DNA from: an uncultured Lachnospiraceae bacterium | GTDB taxonomy: Bacteria > Bacillota > Clostridia > Lachnospirales > Lachnospiraceae | Direction of reading: 5' to 3' | NCBI GenBank assembly: GCA_910589385.1 | Contig: CAJUTU010000021.1 | Coordinates: 1 to 61,835, forward strand | DNA length: 61,835 nucleotides | Part shown: one piece after another, positions 52,987 to 60,996 of the stretch | How the letters are laid out: each line of letters starts with the position of its first letter | Numbering within the stretch: position 1 is the first letter of the stretch | Translations under genes and position numbers: made by a program | Notes under the pieces: model-generated | Told to the model about the DNA's origin: nothing | Database searches by the model: none | The model's input: only the letters and a program-made list of their open reading frames with translations

Positions 52987-53598
52987 TTACAGGTTCGCTA
53001 TAAATTTGTTCTGGTTTTCCTCTTTAAAATTCCTCCTTTCCTGTTGTTCTTTCCATAACAACATTGTCAATTCTTCCTGTGAATGCGGCTGATACTGGAC
53101 AGACTGTAACTTGCCGTATTCCATATCAGGATAGCCACTAATCCTATCATCTGCACTCTGGGTGCGGTAACCATGCTCATACTGCATTACAACCGTTTCA
53201 GATTTAAGGGATGCCGTCTGAATGTGCTTATAATGTGCCATATAATCAAGCGCATAAATATTTCCCATAACTGAACCCTGTGCGCCGCCTATAACTTCAA
53301 CCACAAAAGCAAGAATCGGGTCGCTTGTCTGCTCTGCGTAGAAAGAGAATGTGTTAAACTCCCTTGTATCTTTCAAGAGTGTATTCCTTTCCAGTAAAAG
53401 CCACGTTCCTGCTGTCCTGCATAACCATATAAAGGTTTTGTCCTGCTGTTCCTGCCTGTCTGCCGCTTCGGTCAACATTTCCCTGTCAATCTCAAAATCA
53501 GACTGATAATGTTTGGTGTGCTTCTGCACTACATTCCCCATAAAAGATAGAATGTCTACGTTGCTGAACTTTGTCCTGTTCTTAATCCTGCTTGCCAT
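52987..53598 (-). CDS. Unknown 203-residue protein of the element
   Basis: This soluble protein has a Lys/Arg-rich start (MASRIKNRTKFSNVDILSFM), a helix with many charged residues (DREMLTEAADRQEQQDKTFI) and a central WLCRTAGTWLLLERNTLLKD. A segment DPILAFVVEVIGGAQGSVMG, an alternating Gln-rich region and a charged tail follow. I recognise it only as a conserved hypothetical that travels with J-domain genes in Clostridia elements. AAAGGAG lies before ATG 53598. Confidence 0.62.
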   Translation of the reverse strand: MASRIKNRTKFSNVDILSFMGNVVQKHTKHYQSDFEIDREMLTEAADRQEQQDKTFIWLCRTAGTWLLLERNTLLKDTREFNTFSFYAEQTSDPILAFVVEVIGGAQGSVMGNIYALDYMAHYKHIQTASLKSETVVMQYEHGYRTQSADDRISGYPDMEYGKLQSVQYQPHSQEELTMLLWKEQQERRNFKEENQNKFIANL

Positions 53599-53621
53599 AA
53601 TGAATTGCTCCTTTCGCTTGA

Positions 53622-53810
53622 TTATAAATATCTTTTCTTTCCATCACTGCATACCGCTTTAATGAATAGCATTGTTCCGCTTTCCTTTGCCTTTCTGACT
53701 ACAATTTCCGCTTGCTCTAATAATGGGGTTTTTCCGTAATACTTACTGCTGTCTGTGGGGTTCTGCGGACACACATAGATTTCATAGTACAGAATTGTAT
53801 AGTCTGCCAT
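53622..53810 (-). CDS. Unknown 62-residue protein, first of the small-gene cluster
   Basis: Reads MADYTILYYEIYVCPQNPTD, KYYGKTPLLEQAEIVVRKAK and ends MLFIKAVCSDGKKRYL. It is probably a single alpha/beta domain of unknown role. AAAGGAG sets ATG 53810. A terminator-like hairpin (53851-53879) lies just upstream in the same direction, so this gene may be subject to attenuation or start from a promoter placed after it. Confidence 0.6.
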   Translation of the reverse strand: MADYTILYYEIYVCPQNPTDSSKYYGKTPLLEQAEIVVRKAKESGTMLFIKAVCSDGKKRYL

Positions 53811-53850
53811 ACCTGCATTTCTCCTTTCATTTGATTGATTTTTAGGCAAC

Positions 53851-53879
53851 AAAAAAGAGCCTGTTTTTCGACTGGCTCT
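53851..53879 (-). terminator. Terminator-like hairpin before the small-gene cluster
   Basis: AGAGCC (53856-53861) pairs with GGCTCT (53874-53879); on the minus strand TTTTTTG follows. It lies upstream, not downstream, of the first small gene, so it may act as an attenuator or block transcription entering from the right junction. Confidence 0.6.
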
Positions 53880-54008
53880 AAAGTCGTTGAAGATTAACCG
53901 CCGCCATACAAGGGGGGGGGTGGGGTATACAACTTCGATTTTGTTTAAAAGCTATTGTGTAGGTGCGCCCCCAAATTATATATAGGATTTTTCCCTATAC
54001 TGGCGATT

Positions 54009-54086
54009 TGTACACAATATGGATAGATAAAACCATTGAAAAATCAAGGTTCTTTGGCTTCTTTTGGTACACAACTTAGTACACAA
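54009..54086 (+). repeat. Right integrase arm-type direct repeats
   Basis: TGTACACAA (54009-54017), GGTACACAA (54066-54074) and AGTACACAA (54078-54086). The last two form the same pair as at 42462-42481, in the same orientation, with 12-bp instead of 11-bp periodicity. Confidence 0.68.
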
Positions 54087-54172
54087 CTTTAACTGCTCCA
54101 AACTGTCCGAAACTGATTATAGAAAAAAATCTAAATGCTGAAACTGCCCGAAACTACACAATACTAACCTAA

Positions 54173-54230
54173 AAGTAAGTAAGTGATAAATAGGTGCGTA
54201 CTTGCAGTTCGTTTGGTATGATGCTATAGT
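54173..54230 (+). promoter_or_regulatory. Right junction, HxlR-type operator and promoter of the flavin reductase
   Basis: AAGTAAGTA-N12-GTGCGTACT spans 54173-54202. It overlaps the -35 TTGCAG (54202-54207), followed by 17 nt and the -10 TATAGT (54225-54230). A protein bound to the repeat would block RNA polymerase. The left 28 bp probably belong to the element, the promoter to the host. Confidence 0.6.
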
Positions 54231-54275
54231 CTTATCATGAAACAGATAACAATACAATGAAGCGAGGTAAAAGAA

Positions 54276-54854
54276 ATGAAAAAAGATTTAGGATTGGTGC
54301 AGGCAGTTTACCCCATGCCTGTGTTGATGGTTGCTGCGTATGATGAGAATGAAAAAGTCAATGTGATGAATGTTGCATGGGGACAGATCTGCGATAGTGA
54401 TAAGATCATTCTTTTTATCGGCGAAGGGAAAAAGACATGGCTCAATATTAAAGCAAGTAAGGCATTTACGGTTTCGCTTGCTGATGAAGAGCATGTAGAT
54501 GTAGCAGACTTTTTTGGAATTGCATCAGGAAATAAAATGGATGACAAATTTGAAAGAACTGGATATCATGCTGTAAAAAGTGACAAAGTGCATGCTCCTG
54601 TTATTGAGGAATTCCCGGTTGTCATGGAATGTGAGCTTCTTGAATTTCTTGAAACAGAGCATGTCTCCGGAATTGTAGGAAAAATTGTCAATGTGAAAGC
54701 CGAGGAAGAAGTACTCAGTGAAAATGGAAAAGTTGACCCTGTAAAAGTAAAGGCGCTTATATTCGACCAATTTCAGCATGGCTACTATACAACGGGTGAG
54801 AAGATTGCGAAAGCGTGGAACGCTGGCGCTGAATTAATGAAGAAAAAAAATTAA
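54276..54854 (+). CDS. Flavin reductase family protein
   Basis: This 192-aa FMN-binding split-barrel protein opens with LGLVQAVYPMPVLMVAAYDE, then VNVAWGQICD-like NVMNVAWGQICDSDKIILFI, AFTVSLADEEHVDVADFFGI (FMN and dimer contacts), and ends DQFQHGYYTTGEKIAKAWNA. It should reduce flavin or act as a redox-stress flavoprotein. Such genes are commonly controlled by adjacent HxlR regulators; here the regulator is 11 kb away at the other end of the element. GCGAGG precedes the ATG. A strong terminator follows. Confidence 0.9.
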   Translation: MKKDLGLVQAVYPMPVLMVAAYDENEKVNVMNVAWGQICDSDKIILFIGEGKKTWLNIKASKAFTVSLADEEHVDVADFFGIASGNKMDDKFERTGYHAVKSDKVHAPVIEEFPVVMECELLEFLETEHVSGIVGKIVNVKAEEEVLSENGKVDPVKVKALIFDQFQHGYYTTGEKIAKAWNAGAELMKKKN

Positions 54855-54914
54855 CTTCTATCTTTGAGAGAAAAAACATAGAAAAATTTCAATGGAAAAA
54901 CGAGCAGAAAACAG

Positions 54915-54973
54915 AGAATCCTATGGAGATTCAGGGTATGGAAAAACCTGAATTCCATGGGATTCTTTTTTTA
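54915..54973 (+). terminator. Terminator of the flavin reductase gene
   Basis: A long stem: AGAATCC, ATGGA and GATTCAGG on the 5' side (54915-54935) pair with CCTGAAT, TCCAT and GGATTCT (54947-54966). TTTTTTTAATTTTTT follows. Confidence 0.85.
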
Positions 54974-55070
54974 ATTTTTTTGATGTTCCTATTGACGTTA
55001 CATCCAGAATCGTGTATTATCATTGATATAACAAAAAAGGTTACAACAAAAAGAAAAGAGGATCATAGAT

Positions 55071-55676
55071 ATGAACGAAAAAGCAAAAAAATATGTGGAT
55101 ATGTTCCGAAAGGTTAAAATCGTATCTGCGGCAACCGTGGATGAGAGTGGAGTACCGCACAGCAGGATCATCAATGTAATGATCGCCGCAGATGAAGGGA
55201 TGTATATTGTGACTTCTAAGGGAAAACCCTTCTATAAGCAGTTGGTAAACACTGGCAGGGTTGCTTTGAGCGCTATGTGTCCAGACTGCCAGTCGTTAAA
55301 ATTTACAGGGAAACTAAAAATAGTAGGAAAAGAGTGGGTGGATAAGGTATTTGAGCAGAATCCGGGAATGAACGAAGTTTATCCGGGAGATACGAGATAT
55401 ATCTTGGATGCATTTCTGATCTATGAGGGAAGTGGAGAATGGTTTGACCTGTTGAATTATCCGATCAGCAGAGAGACGTTTTCTTACGGGGGCGCGGAGG
55501 AAGAGCGCAGTGGTTTTGAGATCAGTGGGGCATGTATTGGATGCGGCGCCTGCCAGAAGGTATGTCCGCAGAAATGTATCTCAGAAGGAACTCCTTTTCA
55601 GATTGCACATGAGCATTGCCTGCACTGCGGCGCATGTATGGAGGCATGTCCGGTCCAGGCAGTTTGTACGAGATGA
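55071..55676 (+). CDS. PNPOx-type flavoprotein with C-terminal 2[4Fe-4S] ferredoxin
   Basis: This 201-aa protein fuses a pyridoxamine-phosphate-oxidase-like split barrel (1-135; VKIVSAATVDESGVPHSRII, SKGKPFYKQLVNTGRVALSA) to a ferredoxin domain (about 145-200). The ferredoxin has two full cluster motifs, CIGCGACQKVCP and CLHCGACMEACP. It probably passes electrons between an FMN site and iron-sulfur clusters in anaerobic redox metabolism; the substrate is unknown. AGAGGATC lies before ATG 55071. It is preceded by the flavin reductase and its terminator, so it is a separate unit. Confidence 0.9.
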   Translation: MNEKAKKYVDMFRKVKIVSAATVDESGVPHSRIINVMIAADEGMYIVTSKGKPFYKQLVNTGRVALSAMCPDCQSLKFTGKLKIVGKEWVDKVFEQNPGMNEVYPGDTRYILDAFLIYEGSGEWFDLLNYPISRETFSYGGAEEERSGFEISGACIGCGACQKVCPQKCISEGTPFQIAHEHCLHCGACMEACPVQAVCTR

Positions 55677-55900
55677 CAGATTACGGCCTGCATGACCTTC
55701 GAAGACACATATCGAAGTAATGGTTGATATTTTCAGAAATTGGTGATACTATTCACAGTGGCGAAAAAACAAATCTACATAAGATGACAAGAAGGGCATT
55801 TGCAGTGCATATACATGACGGCTGAATCGAAGCAGGTCAGGCTGCAGGCGGTAATTGTCCCGGCGGGACAGGCGGACTTCGTCTGATAAGGAATGGTAAG

Positions 55901-56548
55901 ATGGAACTGATAAGAGAGATTATTGAAGTATATATTGAGCGTGCGGACTGGTTTGCGGAACTGGCATTCCAACATTTTACACTGGCGTTTACAGCGATTT
56001 TGATCGCAGGGGTATCGGGACTGGTGATCGGGATCGTGATTGCGGAACGCGAGAAGCTGGCGTCTGTGGTTTTGGGGATCATCAACGTGTTCTACACCGT
56101 GCCTGCAATCTCGCTTCTTGGGATGCTGATCCCGTTTTTGGGAATCGGAAATAACACGGCAGTCGTGGCATTGACCATCTATGCATTGATGCCCATGGTG
56201 CGCAATACCTGTACAGGAATCCGTGCAATCGACAAAGACATCATTGAGGCGGCAAAAGGTATGGGAAGTACCTGGTTTCAGATATTATATAAGATCAAAC
56301 TCCCCCTGGCAATGTCCGTTATCATAGCCGGACTTCGCAGCATGGTGGTGATGACCATTTCCGTGGGAAGTATTGCGGCCTTTATCGGCGCCGGAGGACT
56401 GGGAGTGGCTGTTTACAGAGGGATCTCTGTTTACAATGAAGCATTGACGTTTGCAGGCAGTATTTTGATAGCAGCAATGGCGATCGTCTGTGATCTGCTG
56501 CTGGGATGCCTGGAAAAATATTTCAAAAGAAAAAGGAGAATGAAATAA
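55901..56548 (+). CDS. Osmoprotectant ABC transporter permease (OpuCB-like)
   Basis: This 215-aa permease has five or six helices and the binding-protein-dependent transport EAA motif IEAAKGMGSTWFQILYKIKL. It begins with FAELAFQHFTLAFTAILIAG, typical of OpuCB/ProW-like subunits for glycine betaine, carnitine or choline. It starts a three-gene operon with lipoprotein and ATPase genes following with 1-bp and 3-bp gaps. Only one permease gene is present, so it should act as a homodimer, unlike OpuCB/OpuCD pairs. Confidence 0.92.
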   Translation: MELIREIIEVYIERADWFAELAFQHFTLAFTAILIAGVSGLVIGIVIAEREKLASVVLGIINVFYTVPAISLLGMLIPFLGIGNNTAVVALTIYALMPMVRNTCTGIRAIDKDIIEAAKGMGSTWFQILYKIKLPLAMSVIIAGLRSMVVMTISVGSIAAFIGAGGLGVAVYRGISVYNEALTFAGSILIAAMAIVCDLLLGCLEKYFKRKRRMK

Positions 56549-56549
56549 G

Positions 56550-57557
56550 ATGAGAAAAAGAGGATGGATTGCAGGAGCAGTTTTAGTGATGACGCTGGCA
56601 TTGACCGCATGCGGCGGAAACAACGGTGGGGATGCAGGCAGCGCGGCGCAGGAGAATGGCGGTCAGGAGAACGGCCAGGAGAATAGGGAACAGGAAACCT
56701 CCGGCGGGGAAGACGGCGATTCAAAGGATGCAGCCGAAGGACCGGTCAGGATTGCCACAAAGCCGATGGTAGAGCAGTATATCCTGGGCGAGATGCTAAG
56801 TGAACTGATTGAGGAAAATACGGATTATGAGGTGGAGATCACGAAGGGGATCCAGGGCGGCACAAATAACATCCATCCGGCAATGGAGGCCGGAGAATTT
56901 GACCTTTATCCGGAGTACACATCCAGCGGATACACCATGGTCCTGGATCATGACCCGGCAGGGGTGGATGATGAGGAGATGTTTGAGCAGCTTCAGCAGG
57001 AATACAGTGAAAAATTTGGGATGACCTGGGTTGGGCAGTACGGATTTAACAATACATTTGCTGTTGCAGTGCGTAAAGATATTGCTGAAAAGTATGATCT
57101 GAAAACATGCTCTGACTTAAGCACGGTTTCCGGAGAACTTATTTTTGGGGGCAATCCAGACTACATTGAGCGTGAAGATGGGTTTAACGTACTTTGCGAT
57201 ACTTACGGATATGACTTTAAAAAGGTGATGGATATTGATATTGCGCTGAAATATCAGGCTATGCAGAACGGCGAAATTGATGTGACAAATGGATTTACCA
57301 CAGATGCGCAGCTTTCTAAGGATGATTATGTAGTGATTGAAGACGATAAGAAGCTGCAGGTAAATTATTTCTGTGCTACAGTTGTCCGGGAAGATGCGCT
57401 GGAAAAATATCCAGGTCTGGAAGAGGCTTTGATGCTGATGGAAAATCTGCTTACGGACAAGGAGATGGCGGCGCTGAACTATGCGGTGGAAGTAGACGGA
57501 CGGGACGAAGCAGATGTGGCCCATGAGTTTTTAGTTGATAAAGGGTTGGTGGATTGA
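56550..57557 (+). CDS. Osmoprotectant-binding lipoprotein (OpuCC-like)
   Basis: This 335-aa lipoprotein has a signal peptide with lipobox LTACGG (Cys near residue 21). A low-complexity Asn/Gly/Gln/Glu linker follows, then an OpuAC-type binding domain (about 65-330; VRIATKPMVEQYILGEMLSE, GTNNIHPAMEAGEFDLYPEY). The aromatic residues Y-P-E-Y-T-S-S-G-Y suit quaternary ammonium binding. AAGGAG overlaps the end of the permease gene and sets ATG 56550. It captures the substrate outside and delivers it to the adjacent permease. Confidence 0.93.
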   Translation: MRKRGWIAGAVLVMTLALTACGGNNGGDAGSAAQENGGQENGQENREQETSGGEDGDSKDAAEGPVRIATKPMVEQYILGEMLSELIEENTDYEVEITKGIQGGTNNIHPAMEAGEFDLYPEYTSSGYTMVLDHDPAGVDDEEMFEQLQQEYSEKFGMTWVGQYGFNNTFAVAVRKDIAEKYDLKTCSDLSTVSGELIFGGNPDYIEREDGFNVLCDTYGYDFKKVMDIDIALKYQAMQNGEIDVTNGFTTDAQLSKDDYVVIEDDKKLQVNYFCATVVREDALEKYPGLEEALMLMENLLTDKEMAALNYAVEVDGRDEADVAHEFLVDKGLVD

Positions 57558-57560
57558 TCC

Positions 57561-58292
57561 ATGGCGGATACGGTGATTCAGTTTGAACATGTGGTAAAAA
57601 AATATGGGGAGCATACGGTGCTGGAGGATTTTAATCTGGACATTTCCAAAGGGGAATTCCTGACAGTGATCGGGCGCTCCGGGTGCGGGAAGACGACTGC
57701 GTTAAAGATGATCAATGGCTTGAATATCCCGGATGCCGGGACGGTCTGCGTGAACGGGGAAAATATTGCCGGTGCAGACCAGATCAGGCTTCGCCGCAGG
57801 ATTGGTTATGTGATCCAGAGTATTGGATTGTTCCCACATATGACAGTGGCGAAAAATATTACTTATGTGCCGGATCTGTCCCGGCAGTGGGATAAAGCTA
57901 CGGCAAAAGAGAAGGTGGCGGAACTTTTAGAAAAAGTAGGGCTGGATGCGTCTTATGCGGGGCGATATCCGGACGAGCTCTCGGGCGGGCAGTGCCAGCG
58001 CGTGGGAATCGCCAGGGCGCTGGCATCCGGCCCGGAGATTTTGCTGATGGATGAACCTTTTGGAGCAGTGGATGAGATAACGAGAAAAACCTTACAGGAG
58101 GAAATCCTTCATATCCAGAAGGAACTGAATGTGACCGTGATCTTTATTACCCATGATATTAAAGAAGCGTTGAAGCTTGGCACAAGAGTGCTGGTTATGG
58201 ACGGCGGAAAAATTGTACAGCTGGATACACCGGAACGTATCAGGTCACATCCGGAAAATGAATTTGTGCGTGAGTTGGTTGCCTCGGCGTAG
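57561..58292 (+). CDS. Osmoprotectant ABC transporter ATP-binding protein (OpuCA-like)
   Basis: This 243-aa ATPase has Walker A (VIGRSGCGKTTALKMINGL), the Q-loop (YVIQSIGLFPHMTVAKNI), the signature ELSGGQCQRVGIARALA, Walker B (ILLMDEPFGAVDEITR) and the H-loop (FITHDIKEALKLG). OpuCA normally has C-terminal CBS domains that sense ionic strength; they are missing here, so gating is likely different. It is last in the operon instead of first. The ribosome site is poor (GGTGGATTGATCC). Confidence 0.93.
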   Translation: MADTVIQFEHVVKKYGEHTVLEDFNLDISKGEFLTVIGRSGCGKTTALKMINGLNIPDAGTVCVNGENIAGADQIRLRRRIGYVIQSIGLFPHMTVAKNITYVPDLSRQWDKATAKEKVAELLEKVGLDASYAGRYPDELSGGQCQRVGIARALASGPEILLMDEPFGAVDEITRKTLQEEILHIQKELNVTVIFITHDIKEALKLGTRVLVMDGGKIVQLDTPERIRSHPENEFVRELVASA

Positions 58293-58409
58293 CGGGAAAG
58301 TGCATTACCGCTGCGCAGCCAGTCAGACGTACATGTCTGCATGTACAGTGGGCGCTGTATTACTGCGATTGAAGAGCTTGCACACTCATTTCTACAGGGG
58401 GGAATCAGG

Positions 58410-59543
58410 ATGGAACTTCTTTTTAAAATGGATATCAAAAATTATTTGGAATCGGATATTTTTGCGCGCAGGCCGTCGGCCAGGGCGATCATATGGACTG
58501 CGGATGAGAAGCTGGCAATGGTATACAGCAGAAAATACAAATATTATAAATTTCCCGGCGGTGGGATCCACGCGGATGAGGATAAGATTAAAGTGCTGGC
58601 CAGGGAAGTACAGGAGGAGACAGGCCTTGCTATAAAGAAGGATACGGCTCAGGAATATGGGAGTGTATTGCGGCTGCAGAAAAGCGGCAGGCAGGAAAAT
58701 ACGGTCTTTGAACAGGAGAATTTTTATTATGTTTGCTCGGCAGAGACAGCGGGGGAACAGGAACTGGATGAATATACCCAAGGGGCATCCAGTAATCCGT
58801 ATTCATTCAAGGTCGGCAGCCTTCATCTGACAGGGTATGAGAAAGAAGCGGAATTTGAGCTGCAGTATGTTTCGGTTAAAGACGCGATAGCAGCCAATAA
58901 AGCATGTGCGATAGAGGATGAGTTTCATCTTGTGTCTGTTGCAAGAGATACGGAAGTATTAGAAAGAATGTCAGGGGAAAACCCGGAACCGTCTGTTTAC
59001 ATGGCTGATTTTTTGCTAAAAAGTGCGGCAAAATGCAATCCGGGGCCATGGGAGCAGCATAGCAGATATGTGGCGGAAAGTGCGAAAAGAATTGCCGGGC
59101 AGTGTCCGGGCCTGGAAGAGGAAAAGGCATATGTTTATGGACTGCTGCATGACATCGGGCGAAAATTTGGAGTGAGCTATCTGGCACATGTATATGACGG
59201 ATATCATTATCTGCTGGACATGGGATATGACAATGCCGCCAGGATTGCCTTGACACATTCCTTTAATTTAAAAGATATCCATGATTATATTGGAAAATTT
59301 GATATCACAGAATCAGCCCAGGAGGAGATCCGGATTCTTTTAGCGGAAATGGAGTTTAATGATTATGATTATCTGATCCAGTTGTGTGATGCGGTTGCAA
59401 AGGCAGACGGGATTGTTTCGCTGGAAGAGAGAATGAATGATGTCAAGAGTAGGTATGGGTATTACCCGCAGAAGAAGTGGGATAGAAATGTCTGGTTAAA
59501 AAAATATTTTGAAGAAAAGATGCAGGAGAGCAGGATTTATTAA
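58410..59543 (+). CDS. Nudix-HD domain fusion protein
   Basis: This 377-aa protein has an N-terminal Nudix domain (about 20-150) with box GGGIHADEDKIKVLAREVQE plus ETGLA, fitting Gx5Ex7REUxEExGU. A C-terminal HD hydrolase-like domain (about 195-370) follows, with HSRYVAESAKRIAGQ, YGLLHDIGRKFG (HD pair) and LCDAVAKADG. The two domains would give pyrophosphohydrolase plus phosphohydrolase activity on nucleotides. GGGGGGAATC lies before ATG 58410. The junction (about 160-195) shows no restart site, so it is a single polypeptide. It follows the Opu operon by 117 bp. Confidence 0.88.
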   Translation: MELLFKMDIKNYLESDIFARRPSARAIIWTADEKLAMVYSRKYKYYKFPGGGIHADEDKIKVLAREVQEETGLAIKKDTAQEYGSVLRLQKSGRQENTVFEQENFYYVCSAETAGEQELDEYTQGASSNPYSFKVGSLHLTGYEKEAEFELQYVSVKDAIAANKACAIEDEFHLVSVARDTEVLERMSGENPEPSVYMADFLLKSAAKCNPGPWEQHSRYVAESAKRIAGQCPGLEEEKAYVYGLLHDIGRKFGVSYLAHVYDGYHYLLDMGYDNAARIALTHSFNLKDIHDYIGKFDITESAQEEIRILLAEMEFNDYDYLIQLCDAVAKADGIVSLEERMNDVKSRYGYYPQKKWDRNVWLKKYFEEKMQESRIY

Positions 59544-60339
59544 CGATAGAATTTTATAGCGCCAGCGGACCGCGCTGTGCGCCAAACAGGCGGAGCCGAT
59601 CGGGCAGACATCTTCATTGAACCGAACCTTCGGATTGTGGGCTGGGGCATCACCGCGCTCATCCGTATACCCTGCCGAAAGATACATGAATACACTGGGT
59701 ACTTTCTCCGCAATAGTTGCAAAGTCCTCAGATGCACTGGCTGACGAGTCGGGAACAGGAGTCAGGCCGGGAATCGGCAGTTCTTCCATATAGCCTGCCA
59801 CCTCATCCGTCATAGCAGGATCACAGACCAGCGGCGGCACCTCAGAGATCATCTCGATCTTTGCCGATCCGCCAAATACCTCCGCTGTCTTTTGGACAGT
59901 TTGACGCCGGACCAGTTTCTTACGGCTGTCGCTGTCATTGGTGCGCAGGCTGGAACATAAATCGGACCTTGCCAGACAGCATGGATTCGTTTTCTTTTAG
60001 CATCTTTGCCGCTGTCAGCAGCATGGGCGCATGGAAATCGTGGCCGCAGGTATGGGCTTCTGTGCCAGTTGGGCAGGAAAAGCTTTCGCCGCTTTCCTCC
60101 GGCATGGGCAGCGCATCCATATCCGCCCGGAGCAGGAGCGTCCTGCCGCCTTCCCGTCCCACCTCTGCGGTCACTCAATGCCCGCAAGGATGCGGATCCA
60201 GGCCGCAGCCTTTCAACTGCTCCATGGCATAGGCCTGTCCTTTTGGCATATGCAGGCCCACCTCTGCGTGACTGTGCAGCCAGCGGCGGTGGGATACAGT
60301 TTCCTCACGCAGTTCCAGTGCCCGTTTATAAAAATCCAT
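59496..60339 (-). pseudogene. M20-family amidohydrolase, nonsense codon and internal deletion
   Basis: From ATG 60339 the frame reads MDFYKRALELREETVSHRRW, GLHMPKGQAYAMEQLKGCGL and PCGH, then an in-frame TGA (60175-60177). It continues VTAEVGREGGRTLLLRADMD and HTCGHDFHAPMLLTAAKML. At FMFQPA the sequence jumps out of frame to RKKLVRRQTVQKTAEVFGGS near 59900, with the middle (about 130 residues) absent. It ends SASEDFATIAEKVPSVFMYL. Family: N-acyl-amino-acid or peptide amidohydrolases. The TGA probably replaced a GGA (Gly). It cannot be functional. Confidence 0.9.
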
Positions 60340-60450
60340 AATCATACCTCCTTCATCTGCCATGAAAATTAAAAACATGTGTTGATCACGATTGACAGCC
60401 ACATGCGTTGAATAAATTGTAGCAAAAGACGCTGGAAGCGTCAACAGCGT

Positions 60451-60996
60451 TTATAGTTTGTCTGCAAATTCTACTAACGGGCGGATGCTGCTGCGGTCAG
60501 TGAGATCTACACATTTTCCATAAGTGGCCAGAAGCTGTTTGTCCTCATCGCTGAGTTCATGTGGATCCTTTTTCAACAACATTCTGCGGAGCATGGCCAT
60601 CATGGATTTATGTACAAAATTCAGGCGGGAATATTCGATTCCGCCTCGAAGATGAAAAATGTGGATGTGCTCCAGCATTTCTTTTGAGAGGACTTTGACC
60701 AGAGACTTTCGGATGCCGGAGATATTGTCTGGCTTGTTTGGGTCGGCAAGACCGCATGTAAAAAGGATTACCTTTTTCCCGGACAGGAGATGCCAGTTCT
60801 GTGCGAGCATTTTGATGCCGCTTACGCCGCCTGCATAAAGGCCGCCGCCATAGATTATGGCTTCATACTGTGAAAAATCTCTGGAACGAAACTGTTTTCT
60901 TTCAAAAACCGGGCAGGACAAAGCTTCTGCAATCCATTCTGCATAGCGTCTAGTATAACCATATTTCGATTCATATATCACAACAATCTTATCCAT
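60451..60996 (-). CDS. Flavodoxin domain protein
   Basis: This 181-aa protein is of the flavodoxin_5 (HemG-like) type. It has an FMN phosphate loop near the N-terminus (VIYESKYGYTRRYAEWIAEA), a flavin ring loop (AIIYGGGLYAGGVSGIKML) and a C-terminal helix region with LLKKDPHELSDEDKQLLATY. Likely an electron carrier or quinone/porphyrin-type oxidoreductase; the Clostridia members have no fixed partner. GGAGAG sits before ATG 60996. It diverges from the TetR gene 361 bp away. Confidence 0.88.
   Translation of the reverse strand: MDKIVVIYESKYGYTRRYAEWIAEALSCPVFERKQFRSRDFSQYEAIIYGGGLYAGGVSGIKMLAQNWHLLSGKKVILFTCGLADPNKPDNISGIRKSLVKVLSKEMLEHIHIFHLRGGIEYSRLNFVHKSMMAMLRRMLLKKDPHELSDEDKQLLATYGKCVDLTDRSSIRPLVEFADKL

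Larger units (their letters stand above)
42391..54202. mobile_element. Integrated element with Tn916-type integrase (about 11.8 kb)
   Basis: Limits are set from the shared GTGCGTACT 9-mers at 42391-42399 and 54194-54202, with the integrase arm-type GTACACAA repeats just inside each end. The content, left to right, is: HxlR, integrase, excisionase, replication initiator with iterons, two small genes, two repressors, receiver/zinc-ribbon protein, XRE, and eight small genes including a J-domain protein. No relaxase, coupling ATPase or secretion gene is present, so it is at most mobilizable or phage-satellite-like. Its base composition is lower in GC than the flanks in many parts. Exact attachment sites are inferred. 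Confidence 0.7.
53811..54275. other. Right end of the element and flavin reductase promoter region
   Basis: This 465-bp region contains a terminator-like hairpin (53851-53879), a run of nine G (53912-53920), three GTACACAA repeats (54009, 54066, 54078), two AAACTG[TC]CCGAAACT repeats (about 54102 and 54140), the right junction (54173-54202) and the flavin reductase promoter. No gene is supported. Confidence 0.6.

Noticed and set aside
53912..53920. Run of nine G as a phase-variation tract
   Set aside because: It lies in non-coding DNA outside any promoter core that I can identify, so no switchable gene can be named.
42391..54202. Complete conjugative transposon
   Set aside because: No relaxase of known type, FtsK/VirD4 coupling protein, VirB4 ATPase, NlpC/P60 or other transfer gene was found between the ends.
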